A stretch of 64,000 nucleotides of DNA, from assembly GCF_030908625.1 (NCBI RefSeq), contig NZ_CP133133.1, forward strand, positions 1-64,000, given 5' to 3'. This DNA comes from Paludicola sp. MB14-C6 (GTDB lineage Bacteria > Bacillota > Clostridia > Oscillospirales > Ruminococcaceae). The notes below the pieces were generated by a model. It saw nothing but the letters and a program-made list of their open reading frames with translations, made no database searches and had not been told where the DNA came from. Positions 26,814 through 35,241 of this stretch are shown in pieces (positions within the stretch are counted from its first letter, which is position 1; each line of letters starts with the position of its first letter). The translations under genes were made by a program, and so were the position numbers.

Positions 26814-27951
26814 CTTGTTCTCCTTTCAGCGTTTTAAAAACAGTTTCAATATATTGCATTTGCTCTAAATCTAGCTCATCGTCCATTGCGTTATGATAAA
26901 ATTCTTTGAATAAATCTGCATTTGACTTTTCCTTCAGTTCTGCGTGGGATTGTAGGTTATCACTAACATTTTTGCTTTCTAGGTTAATATATTTTAAACC
27001 AAGAATATTAGGAAAAACACCTTTTAAAATGGTAATCGCATGGAGTGCAATTTGTTCATCGGTAATATTTGCAAATACATAGTCGTCTGTATTGATATGG
27101 TTTTGCTTGTTGCTAAGGTAATCAAAACTTCCTTCAACAATACGAACATCCCGCAATGGTTTGATTTCTTTTGTTGTTATTTCAAGTCCCTCATTTGTAA
27201 TATCAACAATTGTATAACTTTTCTTTTGATTTGCTTCATCAATTGAATATTTTAAAGGTGAGCCGGAATATCTCATTTTCTCGTTTCCAATTGTTCTAGC
27301 ACTATGCAGATGTCCTAGTGCAACATAGTCAAATTTTGAAAATGATTTGGCATCCACTAAATCGCTGCCGCCAACACTTGCTTCATCCATACTATTAATT
27401 GAGCCATATTGAAAAAATCCATGTGCTATTAAAATGTTGATTTGTTTTGTATCTAAGTTTTCAATCATATCATTGCAGTATATTTGAATTGCATCGTTAT
27501 GGGTTTTAATTTCTTGATTCGGATAAATACTTTTAATATTGTGTGGTTCAATATATGGTAATAAATAAAAGTTTGCAATTTCATTATTTTGAGTAGTAAG
27601 TTGTATTTTCTTAATTTCTTTTGAAAGTGTTCCAGCAATATATAATCCGGATTTTGATAATAAATCTCCAACAAAAGATAGGCGTTCTTTAGAATCGTGA
27701 TTTCCGGAAATTAAAAATGTTTTAATTTTTAATTCCAAAATAATTTGACAAAGAATAGAATTTAGTAGTGAAATAGCGTCTGAAGAAGGAATAGATCGAT
27801 CATATAAATCTCCTGCAATAATAAGTGCATCGGGTTTTAGCTCTTTCAGCTGCGCTATAAATTGGTCAAAGTAGTATTTTTGATCTTCTAATAAAGAATA
27901 ATCATTTAAAATTTTTCCGATATGCCAATCTGCCGTATGTATAATTCGCAT
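26800..27951 (-). CDS. sbcD: exonuclease subunit SbcD
   Basis: A 383-aa Mre11-type nuclease. The metallophosphatase motifs appear in order: HTADWHIG (residues 4-11), AGDLYDR, SGNHDS, IAHGFFQ and LGHLHSART. ATG 27951 follows TTGGAGG at 5 nt. The in-frame TTG at 27963 is part of that ribosome site. It is the first gene of the sbcD-sbcC operon. Confidence 0.96.
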   Translation of the reverse strand: MRIIHTADWHIGKILNDYSLLEDQKYYFDQFIAQLKELKPDALIIAGDLYDRSIPSSDAISLLNSILCQIILELKIKTFLISGNHDSKERLSFVGDLLSKSGLYIAGTLSKEIKKIQLTTQNNEIANFYLLPYIEPHNIKSIYPNQEIKTHNDAIQIYCNDMIENLDTKQINILIAHGFFQYGSINSMDEASVGGSDLVDAKSFSKFDYVALGHLHSARTIGNEKMRYSGSPLKYSIDEANQKKSYTIVDITNEGLEITTKEIKPLRDVRIVEGSFDYLSNKQNHINTDDYVFANITDEQIALHAITILKGVFPNILGLKYINLESKNVSDNLQSHAELKEKSNADLFKEFYHNAMDDELDLEQMQYIETVFKTLKGEQDDTD

Positions 27952-28026
27952 AGTAACCTCCAATAAAGTTAATACAATAAAGAATCTATTCTATATAACA
28001 TGAAATCTTGAAATATATATAAAATA

Positions 28027-28054
28027 ATTTTATCATATTAAATAATTTTTGCAA
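28027..28054 (-). promoter_or_regulatory. candidate promoter of sbcD-sbcC
   Basis: On the minus strand TTGCAA (28049-28054), a 16-bp spacer and TAAAAT (28027-28032), about 75 bp before the sbcD start. Confidence 0.45.
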
Positions 28055-28111
28055 TAAGTGGAAGGCATAAGACTTGTTTATTATTCATAATAATAAAATG
28101 GGAAGAAGCTA

Positions 28112-28148
28112 AATAAAAAAGGAATGGCATGAAGCCATCCCCTTTTTA
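28112..28148 (-). terminator. terminator of the Cys-rich miniprotein gene
   Basis: On the minus strand the stem AAAAGGGGATGGC, loop TTCAT and the pairing arm GCCATTCCTTTT (with G-U pairs) end in a T run. It starts about 30 nt after the stop of the 42-codon gene. Confidence 0.8.
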
Positions 28149-28175
28149 ATAACGTGCCTAGAGACTAGCAATTAA

Positions 28176-28304
28176 CTAGCAGCATCCATTGTTGTTGCAG
28201 CCACAGCCGTTGCCAAGGCCACATCCGCCACAGCAAACCAATAGAAGAATGATGATAAGTATCCAGCTGCAGTTTCCGCCAAATCCACAATTGTTGTTAC
28301 ACAT
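28176..28304 (-). CDS. 42-aa Cys-rich miniprotein (sporulation or coat-type)
   Basis: The sequence encodes MCNNNCGFGGNC, a hydrophobic stretch WILIIILLLV and a tail rich in Cys, Gly and Asn ending NNNGCC. It has 10 Cys in 42 residues. AGGAGG lies 10 nt before the ATG, and a terminator follows, so this is a complete transcription unit. Short Gly/Cys/Asn proteins with a hydrophobic centre are frequent in spore-formers (YjcZ-like). A CATAGTATG element with an upstream AC, similar to mother-cell sigma-K sites, precedes it, which supports a sporulation role but only weakly. Confidence 0.8.
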   Translation of the reverse strand: MCNNNCGFGGNCSWILIIILLLVCCGGCGLGNGCGCNNNGCC

Positions 28305-28388
28305 AATAAAAATTCCTCCTTAAAGTTATTACACCACATACTATGTTGAACTCTATTTTTGTGTTACATAAGTTTTTTAAAAAAATTA

Positions 28389-28404
28389 TTGACTTTCTTT
28401 GACC
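28389..28404 (-). promoter_or_regulatory. CtsR operator box 1
   Basis: On the minus strand GGTCAAAGAAAGTCAA, a heptad pair (GGTCAAA, 3-bp spacer, AGTCAAT) matching the CtsR direct-repeat operator. It overlaps the -35 and spacer of the ctsR promoter. Confidence 0.85.
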
Positions 28405-28417
28405 TTTTGAATATAAT
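28389..28417 (+). promoter_or_regulatory. sigma-A promoter of the ctsR operon
   Basis: TTGACT (28389-28394), a 17-bp spacer and TATAAT (28412-28417). The -35 lies inside a CtsR box. Confidence 0.88.
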
Positions 28418-28429
28418 AAATATTGTAAA

Positions 28430-28446
28430 GGTCAGTCAAGGTCAAA
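28430..28446 (+). promoter_or_regulatory. CtsR operator box 2
   Basis: GGTCAGTCAAGGTCAAA, heptads GGTCAGT and GGTCAAA spaced by 3 bp. It lies downstream of the -10 near the transcription start and overlaps the ribosome-site region of ctsR, so repression would be autogenous. Confidence 0.85.
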
Positions 28447-28458
28447 AGGATGGTGAAT

Positions 28459-28908
28459 ATGAATATAACGCAACTAATTGTAGACACTCTTCAACAATTA
28501 TTGAATGAGCAAGATGGTACGATACAAATACAGCGAAACGAATTGGCAAATAAAATAGGATGTGTTCCAAGTCAAATTAATTATGTAATTACATCAAGAT
28601 TTACAAAGGAACAAGGCTATATTGTTGAAAGCAGACGAGGCGGCGGCGGTTATATTAGGATAATTAAACTAGACCATTCCAAAAAGGAACTCTTAATGCA
28701 TATCATACAATCTATTGGTTATGAAATTGATGAAGTAACTGCTCGAGCAATACTTCATACTTTATATCATGATGAGTTAATTACTGAGTGTGAAGCGAAG
28801 ATAATGCTTGCTGCTATACTCGATAATAACTTTACGGGAATGTCAAATGTCTTAAAAAAAGCAGTACGAGCTTGTATTTTAAAATCAATGTTAATGAATG
28901 CAATATAA
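28459..28908 (+). CDS. ctsR: transcriptional repressor CtsR
   Basis: A 149-aa heat-shock repressor. The N-terminal winged helix includes IGCVPSQINYVITSRFT and the tip GGGGYIRI that reads the operator minor groove, and the C-terminal domain is the target of McsB. In the family it represses clp genes and is inactivated at high temperature and by arginine phosphorylation. ATG 28459 (MNITQLIVDTLQQ) fits homologs and has AAGG at 9 nt; the ATG at 28450 is too close to that site. First gene of ctsR-mcsA-mcsB-clpC. Confidence 0.96.
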   Translation: MNITQLIVDTLQQLLNEQDGTIQIQRNELANKIGCVPSQINYVITSRFTKEQGYIVESRRGGGGYIRIIKLDHSKKELLMHIIQSIGYEIDEVTARAILHTLYHDELITECEAKIMLAAILDNNFTGMSNVLKKAVRACILKSMLMNAI

Positions 28909-28931
28909 ATATAAAAGTTGGAGGTTTTTTT

Positions 28932-29408
28932 ATGCTGTGTGAGAAATGCAAACAGAATATAGCAACTAGTATCGTTACCAAAACGGTTAACGGAATGACA
29001 ACAACGATTCATATGTGTGGAGAATGCGCATTTAAAGCCGGCTATTCAAATTTGTTTGGAAATTTTTCATTAAATCACTTCATGGCAGATTTAGAACAAA
29101 AAGCGAACAAAAAATTAAAGATATGCCCGAAATGCGGATCGGATTTTGCTGAAATTTTATCGAATGGAAAGCTTGGATGTAGCCAATGCTATACTGAGTT
29201 TAGAAATGAGTTGTTGCCAAGTATTGAAAACATTCATGGAAAAGCTTATCACGTTGGAAAAAAGCCTGCTCGTTACAGAGAAGCACAATCGGAAGCCAAC
29301 TTAATGGATGAGTTAAAGCAAAAATTAAATGATGCAATTGAAAAGCAAGAGTTTGAGGCTGCTGCTGTACTTCGTGATGAAATTAAAAAAATGCAATCCG
29401 AGGAATAA
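28932..29408 (+). CDS. mcsA: McsA-type zinc-finger/UVR protein
   Basis: A 158-aa activator of the McsB arginine kinase. CxxC pairs are at LCEKCK, MCGEC, CPKCG and CSQCY, which gives two zinc-binding sites. A C-terminal UVR motif (LKQKLNDAIEKQEFEAAAVL) follows. ATG 28932 has GGAGG 7 nt upstream; a longer frame from 28872 runs through the ctsR end. Second gene of the heat-shock operon. Confidence 0.93.
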   Translation: MLCEKCKQNIATSIVTKTVNGMTTTIHMCGECAFKAGYSNLFGNFSLNHFMADLEQKANKKLKICPKCGSDFAEILSNGKLGCSQCYTEFRNELLPSIENIHGKAYHVGKKPARYREAQSEANLMDELKQKLNDAIEKQEFEAAAVLRDEIKKMQSEE

Positions 29409-29467
29409 CAAAGATATTTTAAACTTGAATGAAATATTGAACAATATAGAAAGGAATGGACATTTTT

Positions 29468-30487
29468 ATGGTGAAATGGTATCAAACGACATCGCAGCAA
29501 GATGATATTGTTGTTAGTACACGTGTTCGCTTAGCCAGAAATATAAAATCGTTACCGTTTAAAAATAAAATAACGAAACAACAACAAATAGAGCTGAATG
29601 ATAAAGTCCGCCATGCTTTGGAACAAGCGAATCTTGGCGAAAATGCTTTTGATTTTATATATTTAGAGCAATTAAATGATTTAGAACAATTGGCTTTAGT
29701 TGAAAAGCATCTTGTAAGTCATAACTTTATTGAAGATCCAACAAACAAAATGGTTGCTATAACCAAAGATAATAGCATAAGTATTATGGTAAACGAAGAA
29801 GATCATATTCGTATTCAGGTTTTACAAAGTGGTCTTGATTTACAACACGCATTTGATACTTGTAATAAAATTGATGATTTGCTTGACGAGCAATTGGAAT
29901 ATGCATTTGATGAAAGGCTGGGCTATTTAACGTTTTGTCCAACAAATCTGGGAACCGGCCTTCGAGCATCGGTCATGCTTCACTTGCCTGCTTTGGAACA
30001 ATCTCGTATTATACCTCAGCTTATTTCAACTGTAAGTAAGCTAGGGCTCACGATTCGCGGAACATATGGCGAAGGAACAAAAGCAATAGGCTCTACTTAT
30101 CAATTATCGAATCAAGTTACATTAGGCCTTTCAGAGCAAACAGCAATCGAAAACCTTGAAAATGTTATTATGCAAATTATTGATAGCGAAAAGGCAACCA
30201 GAAAAGAAGTTTTAAAAAACAATATAGAAGTAATCGATGAAATCTGTAGAAGCTATGGAATTTTAAAAAACGCAATGCTAATGTCATCCAATGAATTTTA
30301 CGAATTAGTCTCAAATGTTCGTTTGGGCATTTCCGAAAACATTATTAAAGATGTAAAAATAAGTGCTTTGAATGAGCTGTTAAATTTAATTGGAACAGCA
30401 AGTATTTGCGTTAACAATAACAAAGCATATTCTCCAAAAGAGCGAGATTATCATCGAGCAAAGTTAATTAAAGAAATGTTAATGTAA
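29468..30487 (+). CDS. mcsB: protein arginine kinase McsB
   Basis: A 339-aa phosphagen kinase-like enzyme that phosphorylates arginines and marks proteins for ClpCP. It shows IVVSTRVRLARNIKSLPF at the N-terminus, the NEEDHIRIQ loop, LTFCPTNLGTGLRASVMLHLP and RGTYGEG near the C-terminus. The start at ATG 29468 keeps a usable distance from AGAAAGGA; ATG 29456 is possible but overlaps that site. Confidence 0.96.
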   Translation: MVKWYQTTSQQDDIVVSTRVRLARNIKSLPFKNKITKQQQIELNDKVRHALEQANLGENAFDFIYLEQLNDLEQLALVEKHLVSHNFIEDPTNKMVAITKDNSISIMVNEEDHIRIQVLQSGLDLQHAFDTCNKIDDLLDEQLEYAFDERLGYLTFCPTNLGTGLRASVMLHLPALEQSRIIPQLISTVSKLGLTIRGTYGEGTKAIGSTYQLSNQVTLGLSEQTAIENLENVIMQIIDSEKATRKEVLKNNIEVIDEICRSYGILKNAMLMSSNEFYELVSNVRLGISENIIKDVKISALNELLNLIGTASICVNNNKAYSPKERDYHRAKLIKEMLM

Positions 30488-30508
30488 TGATAGAAAGGAA
30501 GAAATAAT

Positions 30509-32959
30509 ATGTTTATATTTAATGGGTTTACTCAAAAAGCAAATAATGCAATAAACAGAGCAATAGCAATTGCTTCTGCTATGGGTCATACCTGTATCGG
30601 AAGTGAACATATTCTATATGGCTTGGTTGGAGAAGAGTCCAGTGTTTCTGCTACCATCTTGGCAAAATATAATGTTTCAACCGAAGAGATTGACCAAAAA
30701 TTAAAACAAACCTTTGGAACAGGAATACAAACTAATTTATCACCGAATGATTTAACACCAAGAAGTAAGCGCATATTAGAAAATTCAATTTTTGAAGCAA
30801 GAAATTTGGGACATAAATATGTAGGAACAGAGCATGTATTGTTGTCTGTTTTACAAGAATCCGATTGTTATGCTGTTATGTTTTTGCAAGAACTTGGTGT
30901 AAATCCAAAGGAATTATACACCAACTGTGTAAAGGAGATTACAGATATTAATAGTGATGGTGAGCAAAAGAGTTATTCAGATGCATTCCCGAAAAAGCAA
31001 AAGAAACAAGGTAAAACACCAGCAACGGAATATGGCAAAGATTTAACCGAGCAAGCTAAAAATAATGCGATTGATCCGGTAATCGGCAGAAGCGAGGAGA
31101 TTGAAAGAGTGATTCAAATCCTTTCAAGAAGAACCAAAAACAATCCTTGCTTAATCGGTGAACCCGGTGTTGGTAAAACTGCAATTGTAGAAGGTTTAGC
31201 ACAAAAAATAGCAAGTGGTGAAGTTCCTGAAACAATCAAAGATAAAAAGATAGTTTCTTTAGATTTAACTGCAATGCTAGCGGGTGCAAAATATCGTGGC
31301 GATTTTGAAGAGCGTATAAAAAAGGTAATTGAGCAGGTTATCAGCCAGGGCGACGTTATATTGTTTATTGATGAAATACACAATATTATTGGAGCAGGTG
31401 CTGCAGAAGGCGCAATTGATGCTGCAAATATATTAAAGCCACAATTAGCGCGTGGAGAAATTCAGCTAATCGGTGCAACTACAATAGATGAATACCGTAA
31501 ATACATTGAAAAAGATGCGGCACTTGAAAGAAGATTCCAACCGGTAACTGTAAATGAACCGTCTGAGGAAGATGCAGTATCCATTTTATTTGGGCTAAGA
31601 GATAAATATGAAGCTCATCATAAAATTAAAATTACGGATGATGCAATCAAAGCTGCAGTAACGATGTCATCACGCTATATTTCTGACCGATTTTTACCGG
31701 ATAAAGCAATTGACCTAGTGGATGAAGCTGCATCTAGGGTTCGTTTAAAAGCATATACAGCTCCTGATTCAATAAAAGAGATTGAATCTAAGATTAAAGA
31801 TATCAATGCGGAAAAAGCCGCAGCGGTAAATGCGCAAGACTTTGAAGGTGCGGCTAAGTATCGTGATAAAGAAAAAGAGCTACAAGAAAAATTGGAAAAA
31901 GAAAAACAAGAATGGCAAGATAAACGTGGAAGAGTAACAGGTGAAGTAACAGCAAATGATATTGCTGAAATTGTTTCAAGCTGGACTGGGGTTCCTGTAA
32001 AACAATTAACTGAAGAAGAAAGTGAGCGGTTGCTTCGTATGGAGGATATTCTTCATGAGCGTATTGTCGGTCAAGAGCAAGCTGTTTCTGCTATTGCAAA
32101 TGCAATTCGTCGTGGTAGAGTGGGATTAAAAGATCCAAAGCGTCCATTAGGTTCCTTTTTATTCTTAGGTCCAACCGGTGTCGGTAAAACTGAAGTATGT
32201 AAAGCGCTAGCAGAAGTGTTGTTCGGTGATGAGAATGCAATGATTCGTATGGATATGTCCGAATATATGGAGAAACATGCGGTTTCTCGAATGATTGGTT
32301 CTCCTCCGGGCTATGTTGGATTTGATGAAGGCGGACAATTAACCGAAAAAATTAGAAGAAAACCTTACTCAGTTGTTTTATTTGATGAAGTTGAAAAAGC
32401 ACATCCTGATGTATTTAATATTCTGCTTCAAATTATGGAGGATGGGGTATTAACCGATTCACAAGGTCGTAAAATTGACTTTAAAAATACGGTAGTAATC
32501 TTAACTTCAAATATTGGTGCACAAATTGTCTCTGAGCATAAAAATCTTGGCTTTACGGGAACAGAATCTGTTTCAGAAGATGCACAAAGAGACCGAAACA
32601 TTATCATGAAAGAGTTAAAGAATCATTTTAGACCTGAAATGTTGAATCGACTTGATGAAATTATCGTATTCCATAAACTAAGTAAAGAAAATATTGAGCT
32701 GATTGCAAGAAAAATGCTTGATATTTTTGTGGCAAGAGTAAAAGGCTTAAACGTAAATGTTTCATATACTGATGCCGTAGTTCAAAAAATTGCTTCAATT
32801 GGATTTGATCCTGTATATGGTGCTCGTCCGCTGAGAAGAGCTATCACATCCCATATTGAAGATGTATTATCACAAAAGCTTTTAGATGGCTCTATTCACA
32901 AGAGTGATGATGTTGTAATTGATATTATTGAAGATCAATTTACATTTAATAAGAAATAG
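30509..32959 (+). CDS. clpC: ATP-dependent Clp protease ATP-binding subunit ClpC
   Basis: An 816-aa AAA+ unfoldase. It has an N-terminal double Clp repeat (residues about 5-145), AAA1 with Walker A GEPGVGKT at about 217, a middle coiled-coil domain with a UVR motif ([20 protein letters not shown], about 450) and AAA2 with Walker A GPTGVGKT at about 554. It hands arginine-phosphorylated or adaptor-bound substrates to ClpP. GAAAGGAAG precedes the ATG. Last gene of the CtsR operon. Confidence 0.97.
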   Translation: MFIFNGFTQKANNAINRAIAIASAMGHTCIGSEHILYGLVGEESSVSATILAKYNVSTEEIDQKLKQTFGTGIQTNLSPNDLTPRSKRILENSIFEARNLGHKYVGTEHVLLSVLQESDCYAVMFLQELGVNPKELYTNCVKEITDINSDGEQKSYSDAFPKKQKKQGKTPATEYGKDLTEQAKNNAIDPVIGRSEEIERVIQILSRRTKNNPCLIGEPGVGKTAIVEGLAQKIASGEVPETIKDKKIVSLDLTAMLAGAKYRGDFEERIKKVIEQVISQGDVILFIDEIHNIIGAGAAEGAIDAANILKPQLARGEIQLIGATTIDEYRKYIEKDAALERRFQPVTVNEPSEEDAVSILFGLRDKYEAHHKIKITDDAIKAAVTMSSRYISDRFLPDKAIDLVDEAASRVRLKAYTAPDSIKEIESKIKDINAEKAAAVNAQDFEGAAKYRDKEKELQEKLEKEKQEWQDKRGRVTGEVTANDIAEIVSSWTGVPVKQLTEEESERLLRMEDILHERIVGQEQAVSAIANAIRRGRVGLKDPKRPLGSFLFLGPTGVGKTEVCKALAEVLFGDENAMIRMDMSEYMEKHAVSRMIGSPPGYVGFDEGGQLTEKIRRKPYSVVLFDEVEKAHPDVFNILLQIMEDGVLTDSQGRKIDFKNTVVILTSNIGAQIVSEHKNLGFTGTESVSEDAQRDRNIIMKELKNHFRPEMLNRLDEIIVFHKLSKENIELIARKMLDIFVARVKGLNVNVSYTDAVVQKIASIGFDPVYGARPLRRAITSHIEDVLSQKLLDGSIHKSDDVVIDIIEDQFTFNKK

Positions 32960-33015
32960 CTTATACTTATACTAATCTGATTTTAAAGAAGTATCTGCGA
33001 TTTTAAATTAGTACT

Positions 33016-33047
33016 ATACCAACGCGGTATATTTACTGCGTTGGTAT
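33016..33047 (+). terminator. hairpin downstream of clpC
   Basis: A 10-bp stem ATACCAACGC and its complement, loop of 12 nt, followed by only a short T-rich stretch (TTTG). It is the likely 3' end of the heat-shock operon, but the U tract is weak. Confidence 0.55.
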
Positions 33048-33093
33048 TTGTGCTTTCAAAAGGGCAATCAATTAGAATTTGTCTGATTTGCTA

Positions 33094-33122
33094 TTCACAA
33101 AAATCGTATATTGTGATATACT
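33094..33122 (+). promoter_or_regulatory. promoter of the miaB-led operon
   Basis: TTCACA (33094-33099), a 17-bp spacer and TATACT (33117-33122). Each hexamer differs from consensus by one base. It lies 56 bp before the miaB start. Confidence 0.7.
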
Positions 33123-33177
33123 GATTTATTAGGAATTATATATGTTTTAACAGTTTTTACGCGAAGGAGGTAGTTTT

Positions 33178-34602
33178 TTGTCGCAAGAAAAGAAGTTTCA
33201 ATTGAGTAAAAATGAATTGAATGTTCAATTTGATAATATAGACAAAATTAAGTCAATCTACGAAAAAAAATACAAAGATAAAACATTGCTAGCTCATGTT
33301 CACTCTTATGGGTGTCAACAAAATGTAAGTGATGGTGAAAAAATCAAAGGTATGCTTGCTTTGATGGGATATGGCTTTTGCGATAGTCCCGATGAAGCTG
33401 ACTTGGTAATTTATAATACTTGTGCTGTTCGTGAAAACGCAGAAGACCGTGTATTCGGTAATGTGGGTGCATTGAAACACAAAAAAAGAAGAAATCCCGA
33501 TATGCTGATTGGATTATGTGGTTGTATGACTCAGCAAGAACATATTGCCGAAAAAATCAAGAAAAGTTATCCACACGTTGATTTTGTATTCGGTACTCAT
33601 GCATTACCGAAACTTCCTGAGATCATGTATGATGCAATCAAGCAAAATAAACGTATTTTTGATATCAACGAATATGATGACGAAATTGTTGAGGGAATAC
33701 CGATTCAAAGAGATCAAACATTTAAAGCATGGCTTCCTATTATGTATGGTTGCAATAACTTTTGCACATACTGCATTGTTCCTTATGTTCGTGGAAGAGA
33801 GCGCAGTAGAACCAGTGCTGAAATTGTAAAAGAATTTAAAGGTTTAGTAGCGCAAGGCTATAAAGAGATTACCTTATTAGGCCAAAATGTGAATTCCTAT
33901 GGTAAAGGGTTAGAAGAGGATATTAACTTTTCCCAACTGTTAAGGATGCTTAACGAAGTGAAAGGTGACTTTAGAATTCGTTTTATGTCTTCTCATCCAA
34001 AGGATGCAACAAAAGAACTAATAGATGCAATTGCTGATTGCGATAAAGTGTGCAAACACTTTCATTTACCTGTTCAATGTGGAAGTGACCGTATTCTCCA
34101 ATTGATGAACCGTCATTATACCATTGAAAGTTATATGGAATTGATTGATTACGCACGTAAAAAGGTTCCTGATATTGCGTTTACAAGTGATATTATCGTT
34201 GGCTTTCCACAAGAGAAATATGAGGATTTTAAACAAACAGTAGAGTTGGTAAAAAAAGTAAGATTTGATTCTATCTTTTCGTTCATTTATTCCAAACGAG
34301 TTGGTACAAAAGCTGCAGAAATGGAGGATCCAATTTCAGTTGAAGAAAAATCAAATTGGTTCCAAGAGTTGCTTGAAACCCAGCGTAGTATTGGAAAAGA
34401 ACGATATAAAGAATGTGTTGGCAAAACTTATCGTATTTTAGTCGAAGGTGAAGGAAAAACAGGAGCTGAATACTTAACTGGCCGTAATGATGGTTATATG
34501 ATTGTTGATTTTAAAGGAGAACAAAACTTAATAGGACAATTCGTAAACGTAAAAATTACGCAAGCATTAAACTGGGCATTGTTAGGCGAAATTGTGGAAT
34601 GA
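33178..34602 (+). CDS. miaB: tRNA-2-methylthio-N6-dimethylallyladenosine synthase MiaB
   Basis: A 474-aa radical SAM methylthiotransferase that adds the 2-methylthio group to i6A37 of tRNAs. The auxiliary-cluster cysteines are C46 (YGCQQN), C82 (NTCAVR) and the pair in LCGCM (116). The radical SAM motif CNNFCTYC is at 192-199, and a C-terminal TRAM domain ends the protein. It starts with TTG, with GAAGGAGG 7 nt upstream. MiaA, the enzyme acting before it, is encoded further along the same operon. Confidence 0.95.
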   Translation: MSQEKKFQLSKNELNVQFDNIDKIKSIYEKKYKDKTLLAHVHSYGCQQNVSDGEKIKGMLALMGYGFCDSPDEADLVIYNTCAVRENAEDRVFGNVGALKHKKRRNPDMLIGLCGCMTQQEHIAEKIKKSYPHVDFVFGTHALPKLPEIMYDAIKQNKRIFDINEYDDEIVEGIPIQRDQTFKAWLPIMYGCNNFCTYCIVPYVRGRERSRTSAEIVKEFKGLVAQGYKEITLLGQNVNSYGKGLEEDINFSQLLRMLNEVKGDFRIRFMSSHPKDATKELIDAIADCDKVCKHFHLPVQCGSDRILQLMNRHYTIESYMELIDYARKKVPDIAFTSDIIVGFPQEKYEDFKQTVELVKKVRFDSIFSFIYSKRVGTKAAEMEDPISVEEKSNWFQELLETQRSIGKERYKECVGKTYRILVEGEGKTGAEYLTGRNDGYMIVDFKGEQNLIGQFVNVKITQALNWALLGEIVE

Positions 34603-34804
34603 TAATTATTCAGTATTTACGCTGAAAATATGTAAAAGAACTATTTTATAAAACAGTAGCTCATAAAATTGCGCAACATTTGTATGGCGGATGGGAAATA
34701 ACTCAAAAGCCTACGTTGCTAAAGTAACGGTTAAAATTGTGAATTGCAATTTTAACGCAAATTAGTATATAAATTATATTGCGAAAGCAGGAATGGAGAA
34801 AATA

Positions 34805-35212
34805 ATGGATATTATTAAAATGGCAAGAGACTTAGGAAAAGCAATTCAAGAAAGCCCTGAGTATAAAAGAATTAACGCAGCAAAAGCTGCAAATGATGCA
34901 GACGTTGAGCTTCAAAATTTAATTGAAGTTTTCAATATGACAAGAGTGAAACTTTCAACTGCAATGCAAGCAGAAGAAAAAGACGAGCAACTTCTAGCTA
35001 AATTAGATAAAGAGCTAAAAGAAACTTATACAACTGTTATGGGCAACAAGAATATGCTTGAGTTTAACGATGCAAAACAAGATATTGATAAGCTTATGAA
35101 TCAAATTAACACTATTTTAGTTGCTGCTGTTAATGGTGAAGATCCAGAAACTTGTGAAGCAGAATCACATTCTTGTGGCGGAAGCTGCTCTAGCTGTTCA
35201 GGCTGTCACTAA
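34805..35212 (+). CDS. YlbF/YmcA (RicA-like) family protein with Cys-rich tail
   Basis: A 135-aa helical protein of the YlbF/YmcA family (DIIKMARDLGKAIQES at the start, then coiled helices). In Bacillus subtilis ymcA (ricA) follows miaB and precedes mutS-mutL, the same order as here, so this is probably the RicA counterpart. RicA works with RicF and RicT in a 4Fe-4S protein complex that helps RNase Y and sporulation. The tail holds six Cys within CEAESHSCGGSCSSCSGC. ATG 34805 has GGAG 6 nt upstream. Confidence 0.82.
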   Translation: MDIIKMARDLGKAIQESPEYKRINAAKAANDADVELQNLIEVFNMTRVKLSTAMQAEEKDEQLLAKLDKELKETYTTVMGNKNMLEFNDAKQDIDKLMNQINTILVAAVNGEDPETCEAESHSCGGSCSSCSGCH

Positions 35213-35241
35213 TATTTATTTCAATTAAGGAGGAACCCACA

